64,000 bases of DNA. It comes from Reinekea thalattae (GTDB lineage: Bacteria; Pseudomonadota; Gammaproteobacteria; Pseudomonadales; Natronospirillaceae). The position numbers were made by a program, and so were the translations under genes. Location: NCBI RefSeq assembly GCF_008041945.1, contig NZ_VKAD01000001.1, positions 806,001 to 870,000 of the forward strand, written 5' to 3'. Below the pieces are notes generated by a model. That model was not told the DNA's origin. It saw only the letters and a list, made by a program, of their open reading frames with translations, and made no database searches. The stretch's first letter is position 1. Each line of letters opens with the position of its first letter. Shown here piece after piece: positions 41,169 through 49,723 of the stretch.

Positions 41169-42041
41169 ATGGATTTACCCAGCCTAGAAACCTTTCTTGC
41201 CGTGGCCGAATTAGGCTCATTCAGCGCCGCCGGGCAGAAGCTCTACCTCACTCAGCCTGCGGTTTCCAAGCGCATTGCCAATTTAGAAAGCCAGCTCAAC
41301 GCCTCCCTATTCGACCGCATTGGCCGTGAAGTAACACTTACCGAGGCTGGGCATCTATTAATGGGCAAAGCTCAACAGCTGCTTAACGACATGCGAGAAC
41401 TGCAAAGCTCAGTCAGCCAACTAAGCGAAACGGGCGTACGCTCACTGAGCCTTGCCAGCAGTCACCACATTGGTTTGCATTACTTAGGGCCTCTGTTGCG
41501 TCAGTTTTCTCAGGACAATCCGCTAGCAAAGCTGGACTTGCGTTTTATGGAATCGGAACAGGCGATCAGCAGCCTACTCAACCGCGATATTGAACTAGTG
41601 CTAACGACCATCCCTTCGCCATTACCCAAAGACCTTGTCGCGCAAACCTTTTGGAAAGACGAGCTTATTTTTGTGGCTGCACATGATGACCCATTGGCGC
41701 AAAAAAAACGCATCCGACTGAATGAGCTCACCTACAGCAACGCCATCTTGCCGGAGCCTGGCACCACCACTTACCAAATTATCGAGCAGACATTCAACCG
41801 CCACCACATTCCGCTCAAGCGCGTTATCCATGTGAACTACTTAGAAACGATTCATGCATTGGTCAGCAACGGACTGGGCTGGAGTTTGTTACCTAAAAAG
41901 ATGATTGCTGCTGAGCTGCAACAATTGGATGTCGACGGTGTTGAATTAAGCCGTAATCTCGGGCTGATAGAGCACAAACAGCGCACACTCAGTAATGGTG
42001 CCCGAGCCTTTAAAGAGGTGCTCGCCGAGAACGGCCTGTAA
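41169..42041 (+). CDS. LysR-family regulator divergent from leuCDB
   Basis: A 290-aa regulator with an N-terminal winged helix-turn-helix (residues about 1-60, including LSAAGQKLYLTQPAVSKRI-like residues: GSFSAAGQKLYLTQPAVSKR) and a substrate-binding domain (about 88-290). The divergent position next to leuC suggests control of leucine synthesis, as with similarly placed LysR genes in pseudomonads, but this is by context only. A LysR-type dyad lies four bases upstream. Its last 32 bases overlap the convergent rhombosortase gene. Confidence 0.93.
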   Translation: MDLPSLETFLAVAELGSFSAAGQKLYLTQPAVSKRIANLESQLNASLFDRIGREVTLTEAGHLLMGKAQQLLNDMRELQSSVSQLSETGVRSLSLASSHHIGLHYLGPLLRQFSQDNPLAKLDLRFMESEQAISSLLNRDIELVLTTIPSPLPKDLVAQTFWKDELIFVAAHDDPLAQKKRIRLNELTYSNAILPEPGTTTYQIIEQTFNRHHIPLKRVIHVNYLETIHALVSNGLGWSLLPKKMIAAELQQLDVDGVELSRNLGLIEHKQRTLSNGARAFKEVLAENGL

Positions 42042-42648
42042 ACCAATGCAACAGCGCGAGCAGAAATAAATAGACCAAGCCAGAACTGATACCCCACCAG
42101 TGAGAGCGATAGGCAACTGGCCCTTGCAGCAACTGAGTGACCGTCTGGCTTTGCCAAGAAAGACCGAAAATAAACTGATTTTCGAGCAATACTTTAACCA
42201 ACAGGATAGCGACAAACACCGCCTTCACAAAACGCGAGTAATAAGGCGAATAGTAAGCAGAAAGCACCAGCCAACCATAGAGCACACCTGATAAACCAAC
42301 GTAAGCCTGATAACTTGAATGCAACAAACACAGGCTGCTATACAACCAAACCACAACAAAGCCCAAACTTTGTAGGCGCGTTAAACGAGCAGGCAAAAGC
42401 AACAGCATTACCAAGACGCCCCATTGATTGATCAACCAATGCAGGCCATCACGCTGCGTGAACCAGGCTGTAAAAGGCCGCCACCATTGCCCTGCCGCGG
42501 TCAACTCAGCATGATAAAAGCCCCACTGCACGACAGCCGAAAAGCTGGCAATAAAGCTCAACGCCGAAAGCAGCAACAGCGCAATTTGAACTGGGCCACA
42601 GCGTGGTAAAAAATCTGTTTTTAAGCGGATAAAATCGAACTTAGCCAT
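42010..42648 (-). CDS. rhomboid-family membrane protease, rhombosortase-like
   Basis: A 212-aa integral membrane protein with about six helices. YVGLSGVLYGWLV (about residues 116-128) holds the catalytic Ser in the GLSG motif of rhombosortases, HWLINQWGVL lies in the second helix, and a late His in YRSHWWGISSGLVYL (about 180-194) can be the second catalytic residue. Rhombosortases cut proteins with a C-terminal GlyGly-CTERM tag so that they are released or surface-anchored. I found no GlyGly-CTERM protein in this window. A divergent rdgC start is 62 bases away. Confidence 0.8.
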   Translation of the reverse strand: MAKFDFIRLKTDFLPRCGPVQIALLLLSALSFIASFSAVVQWGFYHAELTAAGQWWRPFTAWFTQRDGLHWLINQWGVLVMLLLLPARLTRLQSLGFVVVWLYSSLCLLHSSYQAYVGLSGVLYGWLVLSAYYSPYYSRFVKAVFVAILLVKVLLENQFIFGLSWQSQTVTQLLQGPVAYRSHWWGISSGLVYLFLLALLHWFTGRSRRAPL

Positions 42649-42710
42649 GCAATATTTCTTTGTTAGGGTACAATGCCGCGCTCAAATTCAAGCGAACGAG
42701 CGGCTTTTCT

Positions 42711-43598
42711 ATGTGGTTTAAAAACATCCAAGTATACACCTTTAACGACGCCTTCACGCACAGCGAAGGGCACATAGAAACTCAGCTTAGTCAAAACGCC
42801 TTTCACCCGTTAACTGCTTTGCAAGAGTCGAGTTTTGGATTTGTGCCTTGCTTTAAAGACAGCGAACTCTATGTAGAAAGCATCGCTGGCAAACTCTTTA
42901 TTAGCGCACAAATTCAAGAAAAAATACTGCCCGCCAGTGTCGTCAACGATCACCTAAATGAAAAGCTCGATCAAATAGAGCTCGACGAAGGCCGCAGACC
43001 GACTAAAAAAGAACGTGAAGAAATCAAAGAAGCGATTCGCGCCGAACTGCTGCCTAAAGCATTCCACAAAACCAAAACCGTCAGCGCATGGATAGACAGC
43101 AACAACGGCCTAATGGTCGTCAACGCCGCCAGTGAAAAAACCGCTGACGAATTCACCTCGGCATTACGTGAAGCGATTGGTTCGCTCAGTATTGTTCCAC
43201 TCGGCTCAAACGCCTCAGGTGCAGACTTATTAACTCAGTGGTATGTTGAGCCAGAGTCTCGTCCAGAAGACTTCAGTTTAGAGGCCGACTTAGAATTAAC
43301 ATTACTGCAAGACCCAACAGTAAAAGCGCGTTATAAAAATCTCGATTTAAACGCACCCGAGATAAACCTTTCACTCGAAGCAGGCATGCGCATCTGCCAA
43401 ATGGCATTAAACTTTGAAGAGCAATGCCAGTTTGTATTAAATGAAAAATTCCAAATTAAGCGCATCAAATACCAAGATACGCTAATCGAAAAAGCACAGG
43501 ATTCTGAAGACCCACGCAGCGATGCTTTATTGATGTGCGATACCGTAACTCAGCTTATCGTAAAAATTAAAGCGCAGATAAAACACGAAGCGGTTTAA
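42711..43598 (+). CDS. rdgC: recombination-associated protein RdgC
   Basis: A ring-forming, sequence-independent DNA-binding protein that limits RecA. I start at MWFKNIQVYTFND, the family N-terminus (295 aa). Upstream in-frame codons are less likely. FGFVPCFKD (about residues 42-50) and the acidic C-terminal region with the helical end are typical. It is transcribed alone, convergent with the MFS gene downstream. Confidence 0.95.
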   Translation: MWFKNIQVYTFNDAFTHSEGHIETQLSQNAFHPLTALQESSFGFVPCFKDSELYVESIAGKLFISAQIQEKILPASVVNDHLNEKLDQIELDEGRRPTKKEREEIKEAIRAELLPKAFHKTKTVSAWIDSNNGLMVVNAASEKTADEFTSALREAIGSLSIVPLGSNASGADLLTQWYVEPESRPEDFSLEADLELTLLQDPTVKARYKNLDLNAPEINLSLEAGMRICQMALNFEEQCQFVLNEKFQIKRIKYQDTLIEKAQDSEDPRSDALLMCDTVTQLIVKIKAQIKHEAV

Positions 43599-43630
43599 AC
43601 CTCTTTAGTTTAACCTTCTTTAGCTTTAGC

Positions 43631-44953
43631 TTAATCTTCTTTAAGGTCTACAGGCCCGCCGTTCATCACTTCTTGTTCGGCGGCCTCAAACTCATCCATG
43701 ACAACGTCATCCTGCTCTTCAGAACGCGGATCTAAGTTGAAGGCTTCTGGTGTGGTCATGCCAGCAACCACCTGAAAGTCCTCGTTGTCTTCGGTTGTAA
43801 CCGGCAACACATGAGATTTACGCCGTAAAATCAATACGCCACAAAAGGCGATAAAGCTCACCGCCATAAACAGATACAACGAAGCATGACCAAACAACGA
43901 CATAAAACCAGATGCGAGTGGCCCACCGATTGCCGAACTGACACCATAGGTAATCAACATGGCACTGCCGATATCGACAAAGTCGGCACTGTCTGCATTG
44001 TCGTTAGCGTGCGCTAAACAGATGGCGTACATGGTCATGCCGACACCACCCCAAAAGAAAGCCAACAGCGTCGAAGTGATTCCGGCATAATAACTCTGGA
44101 ACGAAAAAACAAAGGTTAAGACTGAGACAACAGCGCCAGCCAACGCGATGAAGGTTAAAATTATGCGTCGGTCGAATTTATCCGAAAAGCGTCCCAGGGG
44201 AATCTGAAAAACCGCACCGCCGAGCACCACCGCCGACATAAAGTTGGCAATCTGAAAAGTACTTAGCCCGCTGTCTTTAGCGTAAATAGGTGCCAGCGAC
44301 CAAAACGAGCCAGTAATTAATCCAGTAAATACCGAACCTAAAATACCGATGTGCGAATGCCGCCAAACTTTGGGGAAATCGACGTGTATTTTATGAACCG
44401 GAGCCGGTGCGAGAGTCAGCGTTAAAGATACCGGAATAATAGACAGCGCCAAAAATATCGCGGCAATAGAAAACAGCATAGTGCTAGTGGTGCCGCTGAT
44501 GTTTAAAAGCTGTTGCGCCAGCGTGATCATGGCAAGATTCATCATGGCGTAAAACGACAAAATCGAACCGCGGCTGTTCGCGTCTGCTCGCTCGTTTAGC
44601 CAGCTCTCAATAATCATATAAATACCAGAGATCGCGCTACCTATTAAAAAGCGCAACAACATCCAACCAACAAAACTCTGGCTCCAGGCAAAAAACAGAA
44701 TCAACACAACATACAAAGCCGAGAGCACGGCAAAGGTACGAATATGACCAACCCGCTTCAAAATAATCGGCGTAGCAAAGCAACCCGCCACAAAGCCGAC
44801 AAAATAGCTCGAGCCTGTCAGGCCAATTTGGAAATCACTAAAACCTAATAGACTCGCCGAGACCGGCAATAGGGTGAGCAGTAAACCATGCCCTAATAGA
44901 ACCAAGGCATCAGAAATCAGCAGTGCTGCAAGCGGGATAAGGTGGGCAACCAT
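43631..44953 (-). CDS. MFS transporter, YcaD-like
   Basis: A 440-aa transporter with twelve hydrophobic helices and an acidic cytoplasmic tail of about 60 residues (rich in Glu/Asp, about 380-440). The loop IESWLNERADANSRGSILSF (about residues 116-135) is typical of the YcaD/TIGR00902-like MFS group, and GRFSDKFDRR is the motif in the central loop. The substrate is unknown. The long acidic tail is uncommon. Confidence 0.85.
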   Translation of the reverse strand: MVAHLIPLAALLISDALVLLGHGLLLTLLPVSASLLGFSDFQIGLTGSSYFVGFVAGCFATPIILKRVGHIRTFAVLSALYVVLILFFAWSQSFVGWMLLRFLIGSAISGIYMIIESWLNERADANSRGSILSFYAMMNLAMITLAQQLLNISGTTSTMLFSIAAIFLALSIIPVSLTLTLAPAPVHKIHVDFPKVWRHSHIGILGSVFTGLITGSFWSLAPIYAKDSGLSTFQIANFMSAVVLGGAVFQIPLGRFSDKFDRRIILTFIALAGAVVSVLTFVFSFQSYYAGITSTLLAFFWGGVGMTMYAICLAHANDNADSADFVDIGSAMLITYGVSSAIGGPLASGFMSLFGHASLYLFMAVSFIAFCGVLILRRKSHVLPVTTEDNEDFQVVAGMTTPEAFNLDPRSEEQDDVVMDEFEAAEQEVMNGGPVDLKED

Positions 44954-45041
44954 AACGATCCAAAAATAGAAGCTGTAGCCCTTAGCCTATACGAACTTAA
45001 GCCAAGTTGCTAAAGACAAATGTCACCAATATCGACCTTTA

Positions 45042-45260
45042 TTAGCTAAAGGTTTCTATGTACAGTGCCTCAAGCTTATCTCGGGCCCATTGGGTTTTAC
45101 GCAAAAACTTTAGCGACGACTTAATTGAAGGCTCATTAGCAAAGCAATTTACCGAAACTCGATCGTATAGACCCTGCCAACCAAAGTGCGCTTGCAAACG
45201 CACCAGTATTTTTTCTAACGTTAAACCATGCAGTGGGTTATTGGCTTGCTCTTGGCTCAT
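45042..45260 (-). CDS. VF530-type small DNA-binding protein (DUF2132)
   Basis: A 72-aa protein that matches the VF530 family closely: NNPLHGLTLEKILVRLQAHF, then FANEPSIKSSLKFLRKTQWA and a C-terminal YIETF. The Vibrio fischeri VF530 structure suggests DNA binding; the biological role is unknown. It lies upstream of the MFS gene on the same strand with an 88-base gap. Confidence 0.88.
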   Translation of the reverse strand: MSQEQANNPLHGLTLEKILVRLQAHFGWQGLYDRVSVNCFANEPSIKSSLKFLRKTQWARDKLEALYIETFS

Positions 45261-45319
45261 GTTTTAGGCTCGTGAAAATAAGTAGATAGATAATGCAGGT
45301 TGAATACCAAAACGATAAA

Positions 45320-45347
45320 CGGCGAGCCTAATAGTTTAGACTCGCCG
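45320..45347 (-). terminator. intrinsic terminator after the DUF4282 gene
   Basis: CGGCGAG and CTCGCCG form perfect seven-base arms with a partly paired 14-base loop. On the minus strand TTTATCGTTTT follows. It lies 45 bases past the DUF4282-like stop codon. Confidence 0.7.
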
Positions 45348-45392
45348 CTGTGTGGATATTTTAACAGTCACCTATTGGTGACCTATCAAAAT

Positions 45393-45638
45393 TTATTTAG
45401 CTGATGAATTATCAGCAATCACTCTTAAAGATTCATAAATCTTAAATAGGATGATCATGATTTCGCAGTAGATTCTTGTACCAATTGATCCACCAACAAT
45501 AATGCCTAGGCCTGCCCAAAAGCTGCCAAAAAACACCATAAATAGACCACCAACGATGACGAATAACAATGCTAACCAATAAATAACATTAATAATTTTT
45601 GGGGTGATCATTGTGTCAAGATAAAGAACTTCCTTCAT
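45393..45638 (-). CDS. small membrane protein, DUF4282-like
   Basis: An 81-aa protein with two hydrophobic helices (about residues 16-34 and 39-52) and the segment TRIYCEIMIILFKIYESL near the end, which is the pattern of DUF4282 proteins. Function is unknown. AAGGAAGTAGGT precedes the ATG. It is a single gene, divergent from the iron ABC transporter operon 287 bases away. Confidence 0.75.
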   Translation of the reverse strand: MKEVLYLDTMITPKIINVIYWLALLFVIVGGLFMVFFGSFWAGLGIIVGGSIGTRIYCEIMIILFKIYESLRVIADNSSAK

Positions 45639-45760
45639 ACCTACTTCCTTTAAAAATAAGATATATAGATTAACGCTGATAGCGTCACAGATACCGCAGA
45701 TGCGGTTTTCAGCCTTTCAATAGGTCCGAACTGACTGAATACTGCTAATATGCAATCTAA

Positions 45761-45775
45761 TGATCTTGATTGTCA
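45761..45775. promoter_or_regulatory. Fur-box-like site before the ABC importer
   Basis: TGATCTTGATTGTCA matches 12 of the 14 specified positions of the 7-1-7 Fur consensus TGATAATnATTATCA. It is 151 bases before the binding-protein start. AT-rich promoter-like sequence (TATAAA at 45787-45792) follows. It supports iron-responsive control. Confidence 0.5.
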
Positions 45776-45857
45776 ATTTTAATACCTATAAAAAGTGGCT
45801 AGAAACTGGCAACAGTAAAGCCAATCTTCTAGCTCTAGATCTCGCCATTGTCGCGAA

Positions 45858-45917
45858 CCTGTCATAAATCGGAAATAAGATTGAGCGTTCGCTTAACTCC
45901 ATAGACTCTATGACAGG
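45858..45917 (+). promoter_or_regulatory. leader stem-loop covering the Shine-Dalgarno of the iron ABC operon
   Basis: CCTGTCATA (45858-45866) is a perfect complement of TATGACAGG (45909-45917). The right arm contains the AGG of the Shine-Dalgarno AGGA (45915-45918), eight bases before the ATG. A smaller hairpin (TTGAGCG/CGCTTAA, 45881-45896) lies in the loop. Pairing would hide the ribosome binding site, so translation could be regulated. No known riboswitch class is recognised. Confidence 0.45.
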
Positions 45918-45925
45918 AACTCCTC

Positions 45926-46882
45926 ATGAATAAACTGGTTACTTTTTTAGCCGGTTCGTTGCTTACTGCAACGACCGCTATTGCCGCAGATACACTCACT
46001 GTTTATAGCGCAGGTCCAGCACCTCTGTCTGGCGCACTTGCCACAGCCTTTGAAGAAAAAACAGGCACGAAAGTCGAATTATTCCAATCCAGTGCTGGAA
46101 AAATCATGGCTCGTTACCAAGCTGAAAAATCTAATCCGCATGTTGATGTAATTATTTCTGCGTCTTGGGGCGATGCCTTAGCATTATCAGAAGATTCCGA
46201 TTTACTGCCGTATCAATCACCTAATGCAGCCAACGTTCCTGCTGCGCTAAAAACGCCTACCTTTGTAGCTCAGGGTGCCGCTGCACTGGCTATTGCTTAC
46301 AACCCAAACTCAGGCTTACCAAAACCTGCTCATTGGGCTGATCTAGCTAAAGTAGAATACAAAGGTGAAGTTACCATGCCAGACCCAACAAAATCTGGCT
46401 CAGCATTGACTCTAGTACAGGGCTTAGTTGCTCAAAACAGCGACTCTGCTTGGCAATTGTTTGATGATCTAGCCGCAAATGAATTACTCGTTCCAGGAGC
46501 AAACAGCGCAGCTTTAAACCCAGTATTACAGGGCGCTAAAGGTGTCGTTTTTGGCGCGGTCGATTACATCGTACTTGGCGCCAAAAACAAAGGCGAAGCT
46601 ATTGAGGTGGTATACCCGAGTGAAGGGACGGTACTTGCTCCGCGGCCAATTATGATTCTAAAGAGCAGCAAGCAACAAGACAGTGCTAAGGCATTTGTTG
46701 ACTTTGTACTTTCCGAAGAAGGTCAAAAAATGGTTGCTGAGCAGTTCATTTTACCGGCTCGTACTGACATTCAAGCTAAACGCCCAGGCTGGGATGAGCT
46801 AACGCTAATCGAGTTTGATATGGCAGCCGCAGCGAATGATTCTGCGAGCACGAAAGAAAAGTTCAGCCAGATCACGAAATAA
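45926..46882 (+). CDS. ABC importer periplasmic binding protein, Fe3+ type
   Basis: A 318-aa exported protein. The signal peptide is clear and ends AIA before ADTLTVYSAG. The fold belongs to the FbpA/AfuA-like group that also contains phosphonate, thiamine and sulfate-type binders. The usual adjacent Tyr-Tyr ligand pair of FbpA is not visible (the region reads FGAVDYIVLGAK), so the iron call rests on the permease and ATPase type and on the Fur-like box. Other substrates such as 2-aminoethylphosphonate are possible. It is the first gene of a three-gene operon. Confidence 0.8.
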   Translation: MNKLVTFLAGSLLTATTAIAADTLTVYSAGPAPLSGALATAFEEKTGTKVELFQSSAGKIMARYQAEKSNPHVDVIISASWGDALALSEDSDLLPYQSPNAANVPAALKTPTFVAQGAAALAIAYNPNSGLPKPAHWADLAKVEYKGEVTMPDPTKSGSALTLVQGLVAQNSDSAWQLFDDLAANELLVPGANSAALNPVLQGAKGVVFGAVDYIVLGAKNKGEAIEVVYPSEGTVLAPRPIMILKSSKQQDSAKAFVDFVLSEEGQKMVAEQFILPARTDIQAKRPGWDELTLIEFDMAAAANDSASTKEKFSQITK

Positions 46883-46889
46883 TTCTCTC

Positions 46890-48593
46890 ATGGCATTTTC
46901 TCTACTCGGTGGCACAGGCGCCACCGTGGCCTCAACCCGTTGGTTGAGGCCACTGTTATTTTGGCTTACTACTGCGCTGCTGTTATTGCTGGTCGGCTTA
47001 CCCGTATTAGCAATTGTCGCTTATGCATTGTTTCCACATATTAACGAATGGTCTTTTGCACAACCCTTTAGTGCCATTATCCCAAGCTTGTCTGATCTTG
47101 ACCTATTAAGTGCCATTGGCAATTCGCTTGTATTATCGTTCAGTGTCACGCTGCTGTCTGTTGTTATCGCCCTCCCCTTAGCCATTCAGCGCCAGCATTT
47201 GGCAGAGTCCAATGGCCGTTTATGGGATGCTTTAATGCTGGTGCCATTTTTAATTCCACCCTACATCGGCGCAATGTCTTGGATGCAATTATTGCAGCGG
47301 CGCGGATTTATCGAACAACTCTTCGGCTTTAACCTAAATGATTTATTGTATTCGTTTCCTGGCTTAGTCATCGTTATGTCGTTACATCTGTTTCCGATGA
47401 TCTATGTTGCAGCCAGCCAATCATTACGCATTATCGGGCAGCGTTATGGCGACGTCGCTCGTGTATTTGGCGGTCAACCTTGGCCTATTTTTTTTCGTAT
47501 TCAACTGCCGTTAGTCAGTGTCAGTCTTCTTGCTAGCGGACTGATGGTCTTTGTATTGACGTTCGAAGAATTTGGCACACCAGAAATCTTAGGCAGTCGT
47601 TTTGGCTTTGAGGTTATCGTAACCTCGATTCATAAAAAGTTTACCGACTGGCCTATTGATCTACCCGGTGCATCGGTACTTTCATTGATTCTCATCGGCA
47701 TTGCTTTTGCTGCGTTTAAAACACACGGCTGGTTAACAAAACGCTTCACCACGGATATCGACACTCCACTTTTAACCGCGACCAAAATTGAAGTACCTCG
47801 TTACCGTTCAATAATTGCCAACGGTTGGTTTTGTCTTGTTGCTATCCCTGCTGTGATATTACCTGTGGTCACTATTGCTATTAGCGCCAGTCAAAAAACT
47901 CTTACCGGTGGCTTAGCTTGGTCCAACCTTGGCTTACAACACTTCATCGCTATCACTGCGGTGAACAGCGAACCTTGGCAGGCGCTAACAACTTCCTTAT
48001 TACTGGCATTTGGTGCTGCACTCGGCAGTGTTGGCATTGCCTTACTGGTTGCGTTCACCTTGGTACGCATGCAGCCAAAAGGGCTCGCCTTACTCGATTT
48101 TTTATCGCTACTGCCAAACGCCTTGCCCGGAATGGCAGTCGCCGTTGGTTTGATCCTAACGTGGAATCAAAGCTTCTGGCCAATGACACCATACAACAGC
48201 AGTGCCATATTATTATTGGCCTACATGACTCTAACGTTGCCTTACCCTATTCGCACATTAACCGCGGCACTCAAGCAGCTACCACTCTCACTTGATGAAG
48301 CAGGTTATGTCTTTGGCGCAAGCGAACTGCGAGTATTGCTGCGAGTATTGTGGCCGTTGATCGCACCGGTGGCACTCGCATCCGGTTTTATTGTCTTCGC
48401 TATTTCTAGTCGCGAATTGGTGAGCTCTTTAATGTTAGCGCCGCCCGGAGTAAACACCGTCGCAACCTATGTTTTTCATCAATTTGATCAAGGCTCAGTG
48501 AATGCTGGCATGGCCATGAGCCTTGTGACCATTTTAGTTTCTGGCAGCATCATACGTCTCGGCCAGTCGCTTACTCGGAGTAATATGCTATGA
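46890..48593 (+). CDS. ABC importer permease, fused FbpB type
   Basis: A 567-aa inner-membrane permease with two binding-protein-dependent transport domains in one chain, about twelve helices, as in FbpB and CysTW fusions. Both halves have the EAA loop, for example GQRYGDVARVFGGQPW and LDEAGYVFGASELRVLLRVL. I use ATG 46890, seven bases after the binding-protein stop; the in-frame 25 codons upstream would overlap that gene heavily. It moves the substrate across the inner membrane. Confidence 0.9.
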   Translation: MAFSLLGGTGATVASTRWLRPLLFWLTTALLLLLVGLPVLAIVAYALFPHINEWSFAQPFSAIIPSLSDLDLLSAIGNSLVLSFSVTLLSVVIALPLAIQRQHLAESNGRLWDALMLVPFLIPPYIGAMSWMQLLQRRGFIEQLFGFNLNDLLYSFPGLVIVMSLHLFPMIYVAASQSLRIIGQRYGDVARVFGGQPWPIFFRIQLPLVSVSLLASGLMVFVLTFEEFGTPEILGSRFGFEVIVTSIHKKFTDWPIDLPGASVLSLILIGIAFAAFKTHGWLTKRFTTDIDTPLLTATKIEVPRYRSIIANGWFCLVAIPAVILPVVTIAISASQKTLTGGLAWSNLGLQHFIAITAVNSEPWQALTTSLLLAFGAALGSVGIALLVAFTLVRMQPKGLALLDFLSLLPNALPGMAVAVGLILTWNQSFWPMTPYNSSAILLLAYMTLTLPYPIRTLTAALKQLPLSLDEAGYVFGASELRVLLRVLWPLIAPVALASGFIVFAISSRELVSSLMLAPPGVNTVATYVFHQFDQGSVNAGMAMSLVTILVSGSIIRLGQSLTRSNML

Positions 48594-49639
48594 AGCCGTT
48601 AACGCTAAATCAGATTGGTAAATCCTTCGCCGGTAAAACCGTCTTGGACAGTATTGATCTGGATGTTGAAGCGGGATGTTTCCTAACCTTACTTGGTCCA
48701 TCCGGTTGTGGTAAAACCACACTGCTTCGCATTATTGCCGGCTTAGAACAACCCGACAGCGGCACGCTCTATAACGAACACCGCTTACTCGATGACCCCA
48801 AAAAAAATCGACACTTAGCACCACAACAGCGTCACTTTGGTTTTGTCTTTCAAGACTATGGCTTATGGCCACATATGAATGTCGCTGCAAATGTCGCCTT
48901 CCCTCTGCAAATGGCGAAAGTCAGTAAGCAGGAGATCAAAAATCGAGTGAAGCAAGCGTTAACCGATGTGCACATGCAAGATCACGCCGACAAACGACCT
49001 ACTCAACTTTCTGGAGGCCAGAAACAGCGTATCTCTATTGCACGCGCTCTTGTCGCTCGACCAAAATTAATTTTATTTGATGAGCCGCTTTCAAACCTCG
49101 ACGCCAACCTGCGAGAAGAACTTGGTCATGACATTCGCCGACTAGCACGCGAGCAAGGCCTAACCTGTATCAATGTGACGCACGACCGACGTGAAGCGCA
49201 GCTACTTTCGGATAAAATCGTGCTATTAAAAGACGGCCGCTGTCATCAACAGGGTACGCCAGAAGAGTTATTCCATACGCCTATTGATGCTTGGGCTGCA
49301 AAATTTCTCGATGCAGGAAACTTATTAGCAGAAAAAACACTATGGCCTGAGCGAGCCGAAAACAGCTCAGACCTGATTTTAATACCGCGCAGTGCTATCG
49401 CTATTACAACTCAGCAGAACGAGATAAGTGCGCAGGTCATCAGTTGTCGTTATTTAGACGACCGCCACGAAATTGTGGTAGAAAAATCTGGTGAACGATT
49501 AAAGTTTTATCAATCAAAATCCGCTCAGATCGGTCAAACGGTTCATTTAAAAATCGACGAAAATACTATTAGCCGTTATTGTCGAAAAGCCATCTCAAAT
49601 AACAAGCTAGACAATATTCCAGTAGAGAATATTGCATAG
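48590..49639 (+). CDS. ABC importer ATPase, FbpC type
   Basis: A 349-aa ATPase. Walker A is GPSGCGKTT (about residues 35-43), the Q-loop [14 protein letters not shown] (about 84-97), signature LSGGQKQR (about 138-145) and Walker [13 protein letters not shown] (about 159-170), then [12 protein letters not shown] with the switch His. A C-terminal TOBE-like domain (about 240-330) follows. It overlaps the permease stop by four bases (ATGA). The intact motifs show a working ATPase. Confidence 0.93.
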   Translation: MKPLTLNQIGKSFAGKTVLDSIDLDVEAGCFLTLLGPSGCGKTTLLRIIAGLEQPDSGTLYNEHRLLDDPKKNRHLAPQQRHFGFVFQDYGLWPHMNVAANVAFPLQMAKVSKQEIKNRVKQALTDVHMQDHADKRPTQLSGGQKQRISIARALVARPKLILFDEPLSNLDANLREELGHDIRRLAREQGLTCINVTHDRREAQLLSDKIVLLKDGRCHQQGTPEELFHTPIDAWAAKFLDAGNLLAEKTLWPERAENSSDLILIPRSAIAITTQQNEISAQVISCRYLDDRHEIVVEKSGERLKFYQSKSAQIGQTVHLKIDENTISRYCRKAISNNKLDNIPVENIA

Positions 49640-49684
49640 CTAACACTTTCATAAACTCGCGCTGAACATTTTTCAACCGCGATC

Positions 49685-49723
49685 AAGCACTTGCGTAAGC
49701 GACTACACTCAAGTGCTTTTTTT
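49685..49723 (+). terminator. intrinsic terminator after the ABC operon
   Basis: AAGCACTTG (49685-49693) pairs with CAAGTGCTT (49710-49718) around a 16-base loop, and the arm runs into a T7 tract. It ends the iron ABC operon 46 bases past its last stop codon and overlaps the 3' end of the convergent DUF2157 gene. Confidence 0.85.
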
